Shown piece by piece: positions 42,831-52,453 of a stretch of 57,977 bases of DNA. How positions within the stretch are numbered: position 1 is the stretch's first letter; every line of letters starts with the position of its first letter. A program made the translations under genes and the position numbers. Source of the stretch: Pseudomonadota bacterium (GTDB lineage Bacteria > Pseudomonadota > Gammaproteobacteria > Burkholderiales > Rhodocyclaceae); contig JAFEFM010000484.1 of assembly GCA_018240585.1 (NCBI GenBank), forward strand, positions 1 through 57,977, read 5' to 3'. The notes beneath the pieces are model-generated. The model was given only the letters and a program-made list of their open reading frames with translations, was not told where the DNA came from and made no database searches.

Positions 42831-42892
42831 TTGATAAATTAAATACCTGTTTTTATTAGATAACTTTTTTTCTTATGTCTTATATAAGACAT
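42831..42892 (+). promoter_or_regulatory. aceA promoter and 18-bp palindromic operator
   Basis: Within the 324-nt non-coding gap 42715-43038, -35 TTGATA (42831-42836), 17-bp spacer and -10 TATTAG (42854-42859) form a plausible promoter. The perfect palindrome ATGTCTTATATAAGACAT (42875-42892) lies just downstream, near +9 to +26, as a repressor site would. The segment is unusually AT-rich for this genome. Its half TATATAAGAC also lies in the TSUP-aceB promoter. Confidence 0.65.
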
Positions 42893-43038
42893 ATTGCTGC
42901 TGCGCATTATGCAGCCTATACTTCCACTCAACCGCAACACCTCTCTCCCTCGAAGATGTTCCGGCTTGGACCTCTGCCGCCAGGTGCAAAACCGGCCGCT
43001 GGGGTTGAATCAACTCTCGAATCAGACAAGGACGCATC

Positions 43039-44352
43039 ATGACCCTGACCCGCGAACAGCAAATCGCCGCCCTCGAAAAAGACTGGGCCGAGAATCCCCG
43101 TTGGAAAGGCATCAAGCGCGGTTACTCCGCCGCTGACGTGGTTCGCCTGCGCGGCAGCCTGCAGCCCGAATACACGCTGGCCCAGCGCGGCGCAAAGCTG
43201 CTGTGGGAGCGCGTCAACGGTGGCGCCAAGAAGGGTTATGTGAACGCCTTCGGCGCGATCACCGCCGGTCAGGCGATGCAGCAGGCCAAGGCCGGCCTCG
43301 AGGCGGTCTATCTGTCGGGCTGGCAGGTCGCCGCCGACGGCAACACCTCCGAGACCATGTACCCCGACCAGTCGCTGTACGCCTACGACTCGGTGCCGAC
43401 CATGGTCCGCCGCATCAACAACACCTTCAAGCGCGCCGACGAGATCCAGTGGTCGCGTGGCATCAACCCGGGCGACAAGGAATTCATCGACTATTTCCTG
43501 CCGATCGTCGCCGACGCTGAAGCCGGTTTCGGCGGCGTGCTGAACGCCTTCGAACTGATGAAGAACATGATCGCCGCCGGTGCTGCCGGTGTGCACTTCG
43601 AAGACCAGCTCGCTGCAGTGAAGAAGTGCGGCCACATGGGCGGCAAGGTGCTGGTGCCGACCCAGGAAGCGATCGAGAAGCTGATCTCCGCCCGCTTCGC
43701 TGCCGACGTCATGGGCGTGCCGACCATCATCCTGGCTCGTACCGATGCAGAAGCGGCCAACCTGATCACCTCCGATCACGACGCCAACGACAAGCCCTTC
43801 CTGACCGGCGAACGCACCCAGGAAGGCTTCTACCGCGTCAAGAACGGTCTCGAGCAGGCCATCAGCCGCGGCGTCGCCTACGCCCCCTACGCCGACCTCG
43901 TGTGGTGCGAGACCGGTACGCCGGATCTCGGCTTCGCCCGCGAGTTCGCGCAGGCCGTGCATGCCGCCTGCCCGGGCAAGCTGCTGTCGTACAACTGCTC
44001 GCCGTCCTTCAACTGGAAGAAGAACCTGGACGACAAGACCATCGCCAGGTTCCAGGACGAGCTCTCGGCGCTGGGCTACAAGTACCAGTTCATCACGCTG
44101 GCCGGCATCCACATCAACTGGTTCAACACCTTCAAGTTTGCTCACGCCTACGCCCGCGGCGAAGGCATGAAGCACTACACCGAGATGGTGCAGGAACCGG
44201 AATTCGCCGCACGCGAGCAGGGCTACACCTTCGTGTCGCACCAGCAGGAAGTCGGCGCCGGCTACTTCGACGACGTGACCACCGTGATCCAGGGTGGCTC
44301 GTCCAGCGTGAAGGCGCTGACCGGTTCGACCGAAGAAGAGCAGTTCCACTAA
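43039..44352 (+). CDS. aceA: Isocitrate lyase
   Basis: The 437-residue protein contains the catalytic motif [11 protein letters not shown] near residue 195 and other ICL features ([32 protein letters not shown]). It cleaves isocitrate to glyoxylate and succinate, the first step of the glyoxylate bypass. It is monocistronic, with a long regulatory leader and a hairpin after the stop. Confidence 0.97.
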   Translation: MTLTREQQIAALEKDWAENPRWKGIKRGYSAADVVRLRGSLQPEYTLAQRGAKLLWERVNGGAKKGYVNAFGAITAGQAMQQAKAGLEAVYLSGWQVAADGNTSETMYPDQSLYAYDSVPTMVRRINNTFKRADEIQWSRGINPGDKEFIDYFLPIVADAEAGFGGVLNAFELMKNMIAAGAAGVHFEDQLAAVKKCGHMGGKVLVPTQEAIEKLISARFAADVMGVPTIILARTDAEAANLITSDHDANDKPFLTGERTQEGFYRVKNGLEQAISRGVAYAPYADLVWCETGTPDLGFAREFAQAVHAACPGKLLSYNCSPSFNWKKNLDDKTIARFQDELSALGYKYQFITLAGIHINWFNTFKFAHAYARGEGMKHYTEMVQEPEFAAREQGYTFVSHQQEVGAGYFDDVTTVIQGGSSSVKALTGSTEEEQFH

Positions 44353-44359
44353 GAAGGAC

Positions 44360-44393
44360 GACACGGCGAACGGCCCGGGCCGTTCGCCGTGTC
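44360..44393 (+). terminator. 34-bp perfect palindrome after aceA
   Basis: GACACGGCGAACGGCCC and its complement are contiguous (17-bp arms), starting 7 nt after the aceA stop. There is only a weak T content after it, so termination efficiency is uncertain. Confidence 0.65.
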
Positions 44394-44401
44394 ACTTATC
44401 G

Positions 44402-44436
44402 CGGGGCCGCATGGGTGAACACCCGTCGCGGCCCCG
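44402..44436 (-). terminator. Hairpin after the Spy-like gene
   Basis: CGGGGCCGC (44402-44410) and GCGGCCCCG (44428-44436) form a 9-bp stem enclosing a GGGT/ACCC mini-stem, 13 nt past the stop of the minus-strand gene. Confidence 0.5.
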
Positions 44437-44449
44437 TTGCCTTTCAGGC

Positions 44450-45019
44450 TCAGCCGCGGCCCGGACCCATGCCCTGGCCAGGAACCATGCCCTGCCCTGC
44501 TCCGTCCGGACGCCCCGGCCGCATGCCCGCTCCGCGCTCACCCTTGCCGCCACGCGGCCCCGGGTGGAAGTCGGCATCGAACACCTTCTTCTGCGCGTCG
44601 CTCAGATGCGGATAGAACGCCTCGACGGCGCGCCGCGTTTCCACCAGCTCGGTCTGGTGAATGCGGCTCATCTCCTCCATGCGCTGGAGGCGCTCGAGCG
44701 CGGTGGCAGGCCACGGCGCCGCACGGTGCGCAGCCATGCGCTCGCCGACATCCTTTGCCCGCACCAGCATCGCGCCCTTGAACTGTGACCAAGCAGCTTG
44801 CTGGTCCGGCTTCAGCGCCAGCGCCAGCTCAAGCCGGGCGAGCCGGGTTTCGCTGCGCTGCACGATGCGCTCGCCCAACTGCGCCGGATCGAAGCGCTGC
44901 ATCATCGGCCCCGGGCCGTAGCCGTCACAGTGTCCGCCACGCGCCATCGCTGCCGATGCGCCGAAGGCGGTGCTGGCAATAAGGGCGGCGGCAAGGGTGG
45001 TCTTCATCCAGGTCTTCAT
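44450..45019 (-). CDS. Spy/CpxP-family periplasmic LTXXQ protein
   Basis: The 189-residue precursor has a signal peptide (about 1-26) followed by an alpha-helical Spy-like region with two LTXXQ-type motifs (LKPDQQAAW and LSDAQKKVF) and a Gly/Pro/Met-rich tail. Spy proteins are ATP-independent chaperones; CpxP inhibits the CpxA kinase. It is divergent from an OmpR/HK pair, so it may be both a target and a modulator. AGGAG precedes the ATG. Confidence 0.85.
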   Translation of the reverse strand: MKTWMKTTLAAALIASTAFGASAAMARGGHCDGYGPGPMMQRFDPAQLGERIVQRSETRLARLELALALKPDQQAAWSQFKGAMLVRAKDVGERMAAHRAAPWPATALERLQRMEEMSRIHQTELVETRRAVEAFYPHLSDAQKKVFDADFHPGPRGGKGERGAGMRPGRPDGAGQGMVPGQGMGPGRG

Positions 45020-45142
45020 GATGTTTCTCCTCGTGGGGCATTGCCCGTTCATTCGGGCGACGGAGCCATTGAAGCACCCTGATGTAAGCCGGATTTGTCC
45101 GCAAGCCTTCGTTTTGCAGCCTCGTGTCTCCGCGCCCGGTCT

Positions 45143-45158
45143 GGATACGCTGGGATAC
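45143..45158 (+). promoter_or_regulatory. Tandem GGATAC repeats upstream of the response regulator
   Basis: GGATAC occurs at 45143-45148 and 45153-45158, a 10-bp period that places both on one DNA face. This layout suits an OmpR-family dimer. It lies 48 nt before the response regulator start, in the divergent region shared with the Spy-like gene. Confidence 0.45.
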
Positions 45159-45206
45159 AAAGCACGTGCGTGTCCGACATAAGATGCCGGCCATGGAGAG
45201 ATCGCC

Positions 45207-45971
45207 ATGAGCAACCACACCGACCACATCCTCATCGTCGATGACGATCGCGACATCCGCCAACTGCTGGCCGACTACCTCGAAAAGCAGGGCCTGCGCT
45301 GCACGACCGCCGCCGACGGTCGCGACATGAAGGCCAAGCTCGAGACGCACCGCGTCGACCTCATCGTGCTCGACATCATGATGCCCGGCGAGGACGGCCT
45401 GAGCCTGTGCCGCAACCTGCGCGCCAGCGGCAGCCCGCATGCCAACACGCCGATCCTGATGCTGACCGCGCGCGGCGAGGACATGGACCGCATCCTCGGT
45501 CTCGAGATGGGCGCCGACGACTACCTGCCCAAGCCTTTCGTTCCGCGCGAGCTGTATGCACGCATCCGCGCCATCCTGCGCCGCGCCCGGGCACTGCCGC
45601 CCAACCTGGAGGCCGCACCCCCGGCGAATGCACGCGAGCTGCATTTCGCCCAATGGCGCCTGGACACGGTGAACCGCCATCTGATCGACGGCTCCGGCAC
45701 CGTGGTCGCGCTGTCGGGCGCCGAATACCGGCTGCTGGGCGTGTTCCTCGCCCATCCGCAGAAGGTGCTGTCGCGCGACCAGTTGATGGAGCTCACGCAG
45801 GGCCGCGAGGCGGATGTGTTCGACCGCTCGATCGACCTGCTCGTGAGCCGGTTGCGACAGCGCCTCGGCGACAACGCGCGCGAACCGGCGATCATCAAGA
45901 CGGTGCGCAATGAAGGCTATGTGCTCGCAGCCGAGGTCAACACGGTAGGCGACGAACAGGGATCCGCATGA
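45207..45971 (+). CDS. OmpR-family response regulator
   Basis: The 254-residue protein has a receiver domain with the acidic pocket VDDD (11-14), phosphoacceptor Asp56 (LIVLDIMMPGEDG), MLTAR, and Lys in LPKPF, followed by an OmpR winged-helix domain (about 150-240). Its stop overlaps the kinase start (ATGA). It is divergent from a Spy/CpxP-like gene, which suggests an envelope-stress circuit. Confidence 0.94.
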   Translation: MSNHTDHILIVDDDRDIRQLLADYLEKQGLRCTTAADGRDMKAKLETHRVDLIVLDIMMPGEDGLSLCRNLRASGSPHANTPILMLTARGEDMDRILGLEMGADDYLPKPFVPRELYARIRAILRRARALPPNLEAAPPANARELHFAQWRLDTVNRHLIDGSGTVVALSGAEYRLLGVFLAHPQKVLSRDQLMELTQGREADVFDRSIDLLVSRLRQRLGDNAREPAIIKTVRNEGYVLAAEVNTVGDEQGSA

Positions 45972-47296
45972 AGCTGCCCGCGCCGCGCAGCCTCTTCGCA
46001 CGCCTGATGCTGATCTGGCTGATCGGCATCGCGCTGGTGCTGGCGCTGAGCTTCATGCTCTTCGCAGGCGAACGCGAGCGCGTCGGACGCGCGGCGCTGC
46101 TGGCCGGCATCGCGCAGGAGATCGCCACTGCAGCCGACGTCCTCGATCGCATGCCACCGACCGACCGGGAGCGCTGGATCGACGAGTTCGGCCGCCGCCG
46201 GCTGCGCTTCGCACTGCGCGCTCCGGGTGAGCCCATGCCGCCCGAGCAGGCGGGCCACCCGCTTCTGCAGGCCTTGCGCGAAGCCATGCCGGAGCGCACG
46301 GTGAGCCTGCATCGGCTTGAGCGCCCCACCATGCCCCACCCGCTGCTGGTGGCGTCGGTGAGCCTCGCCGACGGCACCGCGCTGCTGGTTCGGCTGCCCG
46401 GTTTTCCGGCCTCGCCCGGCCTGCGTCTGCCGCCTCCGGACCGCCTGTTCGCCGCGCTGTTCGCGCTGATCGGCGGCGTCAGCCTGCTTGCCTGGATCGC
46501 GGTGCGGCTCGCCACCCGGCCGCTGTCGCGCATGGCCGCGGCAGCCCGCGCACTTGGCGACGACCCCGAACGCGCCCCAATGGAGACGTCAGGCCCGACG
46601 GAGGTGGCGCAGGCGGCCATCGCCTTCAATCAGATGCAGCAGCGCATCCGCGAGCACGTCGCCGAACGCACCCGCATCCTCGCTGCGATCTCGCACGACC
46701 TGCAGACGCCCATCACCCGCCTGCGCCTGCGCGCCGAGATGGTCGACGACGAGGGCCTGCGTGCGCGCATCCAGTCCGACCTCGACGCCATGCAGGCGCT
46801 CGTCAAGGAAGGGCTGGCCTACGCACGCAGCCTGGACGAGCGCCAGCCGGCGCAGCCCATCGACCTCGATGGCCTGCTGTCGGCCCTGCGCGCCGACGCC
46901 GAGGACATGGGCTGGCAGGTCAGCGTGGCCGGCAGCGCACGGCATCCTTGCGTCGGCCAGCCGACGGGGCTGCGCCGCGCGCTGTGGAACCTGATCGAGA
47001 ACGGCATCAAGTTCGGCGGGCGGGTCGAGATCCTTCTGGTCGAGCGGCGCGAGGAGTTCGAAATCCGCATCCGCGATCACGGCACCGGCCTGCCCGAACC
47101 GGAACTCGAGAAGGTGTTCGAGCCTTTCTATCGCACCGAGTCCTCGCGCAGCCGGGAAACCGGCGGCACCGGACTGGGCCTCGCGATCACGCGCAACCTG
47201 CTGCGCGCGCAGCGTGGCGAGGTGAAGTTGCGCAATCACCCCGACGGCGGTCTCGAGGCCGTGGTCAGCCTGCCGGCCGGGCCAGCGACGCACTGA
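45968..47296 (+). CDS. Envelope sensor histidine kinase
   Basis: The 442-residue kinase has TM1 (about 12-33), a periplasmic domain of about 125 residues, TM2 (about 160-180), a HAMP-like linker, H-box ISHDLQTPITRLRLRAE with His243, and a catalytic domain with NLIENGIKF (N box) and GTGLGLAI (G2 box). The start overlaps the response regulator. Its last 32 nt overlap the convergent LysR gene. Confidence 0.94.
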   Translation: MKLPAPRSLFARLMLIWLIGIALVLALSFMLFAGERERVGRAALLAGIAQEIATAADVLDRMPPTDRERWIDEFGRRRLRFALRAPGEPMPPEQAGHPLLQALREAMPERTVSLHRLERPTMPHPLLVASVSLADGTALLVRLPGFPASPGLRLPPPDRLFAALFALIGGVSLLAWIAVRLATRPLSRMAAAARALGDDPERAPMETSGPTEVAQAAIAFNQMQQRIREHVAERTRILAAISHDLQTPITRLRLRAEMVDDEGLRARIQSDLDAMQALVKEGLAYARSLDERQPAQPIDLDGLLSALRADAEDMGWQVSVAGSARHPCVGQPTGLRRALWNLIENGIKFGGRVEILLVERREEFEIRIRDHGTGLPEPELEKVFEPFYRTESSRSRETGGTGLGLAITRNLLRAQRGEVKLRNHPDGGLEAVVSLPAGPATH

Positions 47297-48293
47297 GCAA
47301 GGGCGACACCGGGCCTCCCTGCGGACACAAGGGCTCGGCAAGGTCTGCCGCCACCTCGGCGCGCAGCCACGCCAGAAAATCCGTCAGCAGGGGAGTGTCC
47401 GCCGGGCGTTCCGGCAGCACGATCCAGTAGTGCCAGCGCGCACGGGCGTCGAAGCCCGAGGGGTCATCGAAGCTGCAGCCGCTGTCGCCCGGGGGCGCCT
47501 GGGCGGCCGGGATGCCGACCATGAACGGCCGCAGCAGCCTGCCCGCACGCAGCGCCAGCGCGGCGAGGCTGCGACGCGCCAGTGCCACGCCGCGGCCCTC
47601 GATGGCCGCCTGCACCACCAGGGCTGAGTCCGAGATCATCAGCCCGGTCGACGGCTCGGGCCAGTTCAGGCCGGCCGCACGAAACCACGGTAGCCAGTCC
47701 TCGCCTTCCGAGCGCAGCAACGGCAGGCCGGCGAGGTCAGCCGGCTCGGCGATGCGTCGGTTCGCCACCAGCGTCGGGCTGAGCACGGGAAAAAGCTCGT
47801 CCTCCATGAGAAGCTCCGCGCGCACCCCCGAGTAACCGCCCGGTCCCCAGCGGATGCAGACATCGACGGCATCGCGCGCGAAATCCGCGAGTTCGTTGGT
47901 GGCGCTGACGATCACCTCCGCATCGGGATGGCGATCGATGAAATCCCCGATGCGCGGCGCCAGCCAGCGTCCGGCAAACGAGGGCATCGTGCTGACGGAC
48001 AGGCGGTTCCGATTCATTCGGCGACGCAGCGTGGACACCGTATCCGACAACTGTCGCAGGGCCGCGTTGGCGCTCTGCAGCAGCTCCGCGCCCGGCGGCG
48101 TCAGGCTGACCTGCCGCCCCTGCCGCAGGAACAGCGGGAAGCCGAGTTGCTCCTCCAGCGCACGAATCTGGTGACTGACCGCCCCATGCGTGACGAACAG
48201 CTCGTCGGCGGCACGCGAGAAGCTGCCCAGCCGCGCAGCGGCCTCGAACATGCGCAGGCCCGATAGCGACGGGAGTCTGCCAGGACGTTCCAT
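47265..48293 (-). CDS. LysR-family regulator, GcvA-like
   Basis: The 342-residue LTTR begins with the GcvA-type motif LPSLSGLRMFEAAARLGSFSRAADEL and keeps SHQIRALEEQLGFPLF in the HTH. The effector domain spans about 95-300, and a C-terminal extension of about 30 residues overlaps the kinase gene. It is divergent from a DUF2917 gene, a recurrent pairing in betaproteobacteria that suggests DUF2917 is its target. Confidence 0.9.
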   Translation of the reverse strand: MERPGRLPSLSGLRMFEAAARLGSFSRAADELFVTHGAVSHQIRALEEQLGFPLFLRQGRQVSLTPPGAELLQSANAALRQLSDTVSTLRRRMNRNRLSVSTMPSFAGRWLAPRIGDFIDRHPDAEVIVSATNELADFARDAVDVCIRWGPGGYSGVRAELLMEDELFPVLSPTLVANRRIAEPADLAGLPLLRSEGEDWLPWFRAAGLNWPEPSTGLMISDSALVVQAAIEGRGVALARRSLAALALRAGRLLRPFMVGIPAAQAPPGDSGCSFDDPSGFDARARWHYWIVLPERPADTPLLTDFLAWLRAEVAADLAEPLCPQGGPVSPLLSASLARPAG

Positions 48294-48391
48294 GTGTTAG
48301 CCCTGCTCACAAATCCGAGAGATTTCATCGTTTTGAAGTCGTCGTCTGACCGACCACAATGAATTCACATAACTGATCGAGGAGAGGCGAC

Positions 48392-48745
48392 ATGGAAGCC
48401 AGACTAGCATCGTTCGCGCAGACATTGGATGTCGATCGGCTGCTGTCCGTGCGCGACGCGGAAGGCTGGACGGTCATCTGCGAAGCCGGGCGCGCCTGGC
48501 TGACGCTTGAGGGCCATTCACAAGACAAGTGGCTGGCCAGCGGCGAGCGTTTCGTGTTGCCGGGCAGCGGTCATGTGCTCATCGAGGCCGATGGCGCCGC
48601 CCGCATCAGGCTGCAACCGCCGCGCGAGGGCAGCGCAGGGCGCCTGACGGCAGACGCATGGTCGCACGGCCGGCAATGGTTGCAGGCGCTGGCCAGCACC
48701 GCGATCGTACGGCCCGAGGCGCTGGGCTGCGCGGGACGACCCTGA
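48392..48745 (+). CDS. DUF2917 protein
   Basis: The 117-residue cupin-like small protein has the DUF2917 core (WTVICEAGRAWLTLEGHSQDKW, LASGERFVLPGSGHVLIEA). The function of the family is unknown. GGAGAGGCGAC precedes the ATG. It is divergent from the GcvA-like LysR gene, the likely regulator. Confidence 0.85.
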   Translation: MEARLASFAQTLDVDRLLSVRDAEGWTVICEAGRAWLTLEGHSQDKWLASGERFVLPGSGHVLIEADGAARIRLQPPREGSAGRLTADAWSHGRQWLQALASTAIVRPEALGCAGRP

Positions 48746-48794
48746 CGCACTCGCCGCCGCGGCACCCGACGATGGCGGCGGCACCCGACCACGG

Positions 48795-50369
48795 CTACGC
48801 GCCTGCGTCCAGCTCACGATAGCACGCCGCCAGCGCAGCAAAACGCGCGCATTCGGCCGCGCACCAGTCGGCACCCGCACCCCGCTCCTGCGCCAGGATG
48901 GACGCCACCGCGGGGGCGGCCGTGGCCGCCAGCGCGGCATCGAGGAACAGGGCCCGATGCCGCCGTGCGAGCACGTCGTCCACCGTGCGGGCGAACTCGG
49001 CGCGAAACGCGTAGCGCACCTCGGCCTCGGTCAGCGTCAACCCCTCGACCAGACGGCAGCCTGCGCCCGCCAGGCGATCCACCTGGTCACGGTCGGTTCC
49101 GTAGCAATCCGATGCCGGCGCGGCGTCATGTGCCGAAGGCGCGCCATGCAGCGGCAGGCGCGCGGTCGGCGAGTCGCGCCGCGGTAGCCCGGCCACCGAC
49201 TGCGCAGCGTCCACCGCGTCCTGCGCCATCAGGCGATAAGTGGTCCACTTGCCACCGGTCACGCTGACGAGCCCCCGTGACGACACCTCGACGACATGTT
49301 CGCGCGACAGGTTGCGTGTGGTCGTCGCATCGGCGGCGCCGATCAGCGGCCGCAGGCCGACGAAGGCGCTGCACACGTCGGCGCGCGTGGGCGCACGGGC
49401 CAGATGGCGGGCCGCGGTGGCGAGGATGAAGTCCACCTCGCCAGGCAGCGGACGTGGCTCGAGCGGAGTGTCCCGACGCGGAGTGTCGGTGGTGCCGAGC
49501 AGCACCCTCCCCTGCCATGGAATGGCGAACAGGACCCGCCCGTCGGCCGTGCGCGGCACCAGCATCGCATCGGAGCCGGGAAGGAATTCGCGGCCGACGA
49601 CCAGATGCACGCCCTGGCTCGGCCGCAGCAGCGGCGGGACGGCGGGATCGGCCAGGTGGCGTACGGCGTCCGCCCACACGCCGGTGGCGTTGATCACCAC
49701 CCGCGCAGCCACCCGGAATGCCTCGCCGGTCTCGCGGTCACGCACGCTCACGCCGCAGACCCGACCGTCCTCGACCACGAGTTCCCAGACCTCGCAATGG
49801 TTGATTGCCGTGCCACCAAGGTCGAACACGGTGCGGGCAAGCGCCAGCGCAAGGCGCGCGTCGTCGAACTGTGCATCCATGTAGGCGATGCTGCCGCGCA
49901 GACCCGACGTATTGACGTTGGGCAACGCGGCCACCGTGCGCGCGACATCGAGCAGCCGGCTGCGGCCCATCGCGCTGCCGCTGCTGGCCAGCAGGTCGTA
50001 CAGGCCCAGCCCGGTGCCGAGAATCGGCCGGTCGTACCAGCGGTAGGCCGGCACCACGAAGCGCAGCGGGCGCACCAGATGGGGCGCGTTCTCGAGCAGG
50101 TGCGCACGTTCGGCGAGCGCTTCGCGCACCAGCGCGAGCCGCCCCTGCGCCAGATAGCGCACGCCGCCGTGGACCAGCTTGGTGGCCCGCGAGCTCGTGC
50201 CGGCGGCGAAGTCCTGCGCTTCGACCAGCAGCACGGAATGGCCGCGTGCAGCCGCATCGACGGCGCAGCCCAGGCCGGTCGCGCCACCGCCGATGACGAC
50301 CACGTCCCAGGTGCGCGCCTCGCGCAGGCGCGCGATCAGCGCCGGCCGGGAAAGATCCGCTGCCTGCAT
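48795..50369 (-). CDS. glpD: Glycerol-3-phosphate dehydrogenase, FAD-dependent
   Basis: The 524-residue flavoenzyme has the FAD motif VVVIGGGATGLGCAVDAAARG near residue 24 and the GlpD signatures SSRATKLVHGGVRYL and VTGGKWTTYRLMA. It oxidises glycerol-3-phosphate to DHAP at the inner membrane and passes electrons to quinones. GGGAG precedes the ATG. It follows glpK by 31 nt on the same strand, forming a glycerol catabolic operon. Confidence 0.96.
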   Translation of the reverse strand: MQAADLSRPALIARLREARTWDVVVIGGGATGLGCAVDAAARGHSVLLVEAQDFAAGTSSRATKLVHGGVRYLAQGRLALVREALAERAHLLENAPHLVRPLRFVVPAYRWYDRPILGTGLGLYDLLASSGSAMGRSRLLDVARTVAALPNVNTSGLRGSIAYMDAQFDDARLALALARTVFDLGGTAINHCEVWELVVEDGRVCGVSVRDRETGEAFRVAARVVINATGVWADAVRHLADPAVPPLLRPSQGVHLVVGREFLPGSDAMLVPRTADGRVLFAIPWQGRVLLGTTDTPRRDTPLEPRPLPGEVDFILATAARHLARAPTRADVCSAFVGLRPLIGAADATTTRNLSREHVVEVSSRGLVSVTGGKWTTYRLMAQDAVDAAQSVAGLPRRDSPTARLPLHGAPSAHDAAPASDCYGTDRDQVDRLAGAGCRLVEGLTLTEAEVRYAFRAEFARTVDDVLARRHRALFLDAALAATAAPAVASILAQERGAGADWCAAECARFAALAACYRELDAGA

Positions 50370-50400
50370 GCCCGCTCCCGCAGGATTGCGCCCTTCACCG

Positions 50401-51891
50401 TCACGGCTGCGCCCATCCCTTCGCCCGCTCCACCGCCCGCTGCCAGCGTGCGCACGCCGCCTCGCGCGCGTCGGCGGGCAGCGAGGGGGAGAACACGCGG
50501 TCGACCCGCCACTGCGCGGCCAGCTCGTCTTCTCCGGTCCACACACCCACGCCCAGGCCGGCAAGAAAGGCCGCACCCAGCGCGGTGGTCTCGAGCAGGC
50601 GCGGCCGCAGCACCGGCACGCCCAGCAGGTCGGCCTGGATCTGCATCAGCAGGTCGTTCGCCGCCGCGCCGCCGTCGACGCGCAGCTCGCGCAGCGGCGC
50701 GGCGCCGTCGCGCTTCATCGCATCGACGAGATCCACCGTCTGCAAGGCGATCGCCTCCAGTGCCGCACGCGCGATATGGCCGGCACCCGTACCCCGCGTC
50801 AGTCCGATCAGGGTTCCTCGCGCGTAGGCGTCCCAGTGCGGCGCCCCCAGGCCGGTGAAGGCCGGCACCAGGACCACACCCCCGCTGTCCGGCACGCTTG
50901 CGGCGAGCGCCTCGATGTCGGCAGCGCGCTTCACCAGGCCGAGCCCATCGCGCAGCCACTGCACGGTGGCGCCCCCCATGAACACGCTGCCCTCTAGGGC
51001 ATGGCGCGTTGCGCCCCGCGCGGACCATGCGATCGTGGTCAGCAGGCGGTTGCGCGAGGCCACCGGCACTTCGCCGGTGTTCATGAGCAGGAAGCAACCG
51101 GTGCCGTAGGTGTTCTTGGCCATGCCCGGTGCAAAGCAGGCCTGGCCGAAGGCGGCTGCCTGCTGGTCGCCGGCGACGCCCGCGATCGGCACCGCGGCGC
51201 CGAGCACGGCAGCGTCGGTCTCGCCGCAGATGCCGATGCTGTCCACCACCGCAGGCAGGAGTTGCGCCGGAATGCGGAAGCGCTCGAGCAGCAGCGGATC
51301 CCACTCCCGCGTGTGGAGGTTGAACAGCAGGGTGCGCGACGCATTGGTCGGGTCGGTGACATGCAGCCGCCCGCCTGTCAGGTGCCACACCAGCCAACTG
51401 TCCACGGTGCCGAAGGCGAGTTCGCCGCGCTCGGCACGCTCGCGCGCACCCGGCAGATGGTCGAGCAGCCAGGCCAGCTTGGTGGCGGAGAAGTACGGAT
51501 CCAGCTCGAGGCCGGTGCGCGCGCGAAGATCGTCCGCCCAGCCTTCTGCCCGCAGACGGCCGCAGTCGGCAGCGGTACGCCGGTCCTGCCAGACGATGGC
51601 GGGCGCCAGCGCACGACCACTGGCACGCTCCCACAGCACTGTCGTCTCGCGCTGGTTGGCAATGCCCAGCGCTGCAAGCTCGCTGGCGGGCACGCCCGCA
51701 TCGGCAAGGGCCGCACGGGCACAATCGAACTGCGTCCGCAAGATCTCTTGCGCGTCGTGCTCGACCCAGCCGGGATGCGGATAGTGCTGGGCAAAAGCGC
51801 GCTGAGCCGCGCCGCGCACTCGGCCCTCCGCATCGAACACCATCGCCCGCGAACTCGTCGTCCCCTGGTCCAGCGCCAGCAGGTAGCTCAT
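50401..51891 (-). CDS. glpK: Glycerol kinase
   Basis: The 496-residue FGGY kinase opens with [16 protein letters not shown] and has [16 protein letters not shown] and an ATP-binding C-terminal half. It phosphorylates glycerol to glycerol-3-phosphate. It is the first gene of glpKD. No glpF transporter is adjacent, so glycerol uptake would depend on another locus or diffusion. Confidence 0.97.
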   Translation of the reverse strand: MSYLLALDQGTTSSRAMVFDAEGRVRGAAQRAFAQHYPHPGWVEHDAQEILRTQFDCARAALADAGVPASELAALGIANQRETTVLWERASGRALAPAIVWQDRRTAADCGRLRAEGWADDLRARTGLELDPYFSATKLAWLLDHLPGARERAERGELAFGTVDSWLVWHLTGGRLHVTDPTNASRTLLFNLHTREWDPLLLERFRIPAQLLPAVVDSIGICGETDAAVLGAAVPIAGVAGDQQAAAFGQACFAPGMAKNTYGTGCFLLMNTGEVPVASRNRLLTTIAWSARGATRHALEGSVFMGGATVQWLRDGLGLVKRAADIEALAASVPDSGGVVLVPAFTGLGAPHWDAYARGTLIGLTRGTGAGHIARAALEAIALQTVDLVDAMKRDGAAPLRELRVDGGAAANDLLMQIQADLLGVPVLRPRLLETTALGAAFLAGLGVGVWTGEDELAAQWRVDRVFSPSLPADAREAACARWQRAVERAKGWAQP

Positions 51892-52029
51892 CGCCTTCTC
51901 CCGTCCTGTGGGTGCGCCATGCGGGCGTCAAGCCTAACCCGATTCGCCGCAGCCGCGCGACCGGCCGGCTGCGCGCTGTCGGATGCCCCGCATCGTCCGG
52001 CCCGGGCCCTGCAGCGGCGCGGGCTGCGA

Positions 52030-52058
52030 TTGAGCGGCACAGGCGCGAGGGCTATAGT
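52030..52058 (+). promoter_or_regulatory. Promoter of the SpoIIAA-like/sulfurtransferase operon
   Basis: -35 TTGAGC (52030-52035), 17-bp spacer and -10 TATAGT (52053-52058). The predicted start near 52065 is 26 nt before the ATG. Confidence 0.75.
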
Positions 52059-52090
52059 GAGAAGCACGTCATTGCCGAGCGGAGACTGAC

Positions 52091-52453
52091 ATGATCACCA
52101 CCGACCACAGCGAAAACCTGGTTGCCGTCACCGTGTTCGGCGAATTCACGCTGGCGGACTACAAGGAGTTCGAGGAGCTGGTGAACTTCAAGGTGCAGTT
52201 CGAAGGCCTGGTCGATCTGCTGATGGATCTGCGCGAAATGGTCGGCTTCACGCTGGATGTCGCGTGGGAGGAGATCAAGTTCTCGCGTCTGCATGCGCAC
52301 GATTTCCGCCGCATCGCCATCCTCACCGAAGACCAGTGGCTGACCTGGAGCGCGTGGGTGTCGCAGCTTTTCGTCGATGCCGAGGTGCAGGTCTTCAGCG
52401 ACGAAACCGAGGCGCGCGACTGGCTCGCGGAAACCGCCGAGGCCGCCCCGTGA
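52091..52453 (+). CDS. SpoIIAA-like (STAS/CRAL-TRIO-type) protein
   Basis: The 120-residue protein fits the SpoIIAA-like family (VTVFGEFTLADYKEFEELV..., LLMDLREMVGFTLDVAWEEIKF), which has the STAS-like fold but no known anti-sigma role. Its function is unknown. GGAGACTGAC precedes the ATG, and its stop overlaps the GTG of the next gene (GTGA), so the two are coupled. Confidence 0.82.
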   Translation: MITTDHSENLVAVTVFGEFTLADYKEFEELVNFKVQFEGLVDLLMDLREMVGFTLDVAWEEIKFSRLHAHDFRRIAILTEDQWLTWSAWVSQLFVDAEVQVFSDETEARDWLAETAEAAP

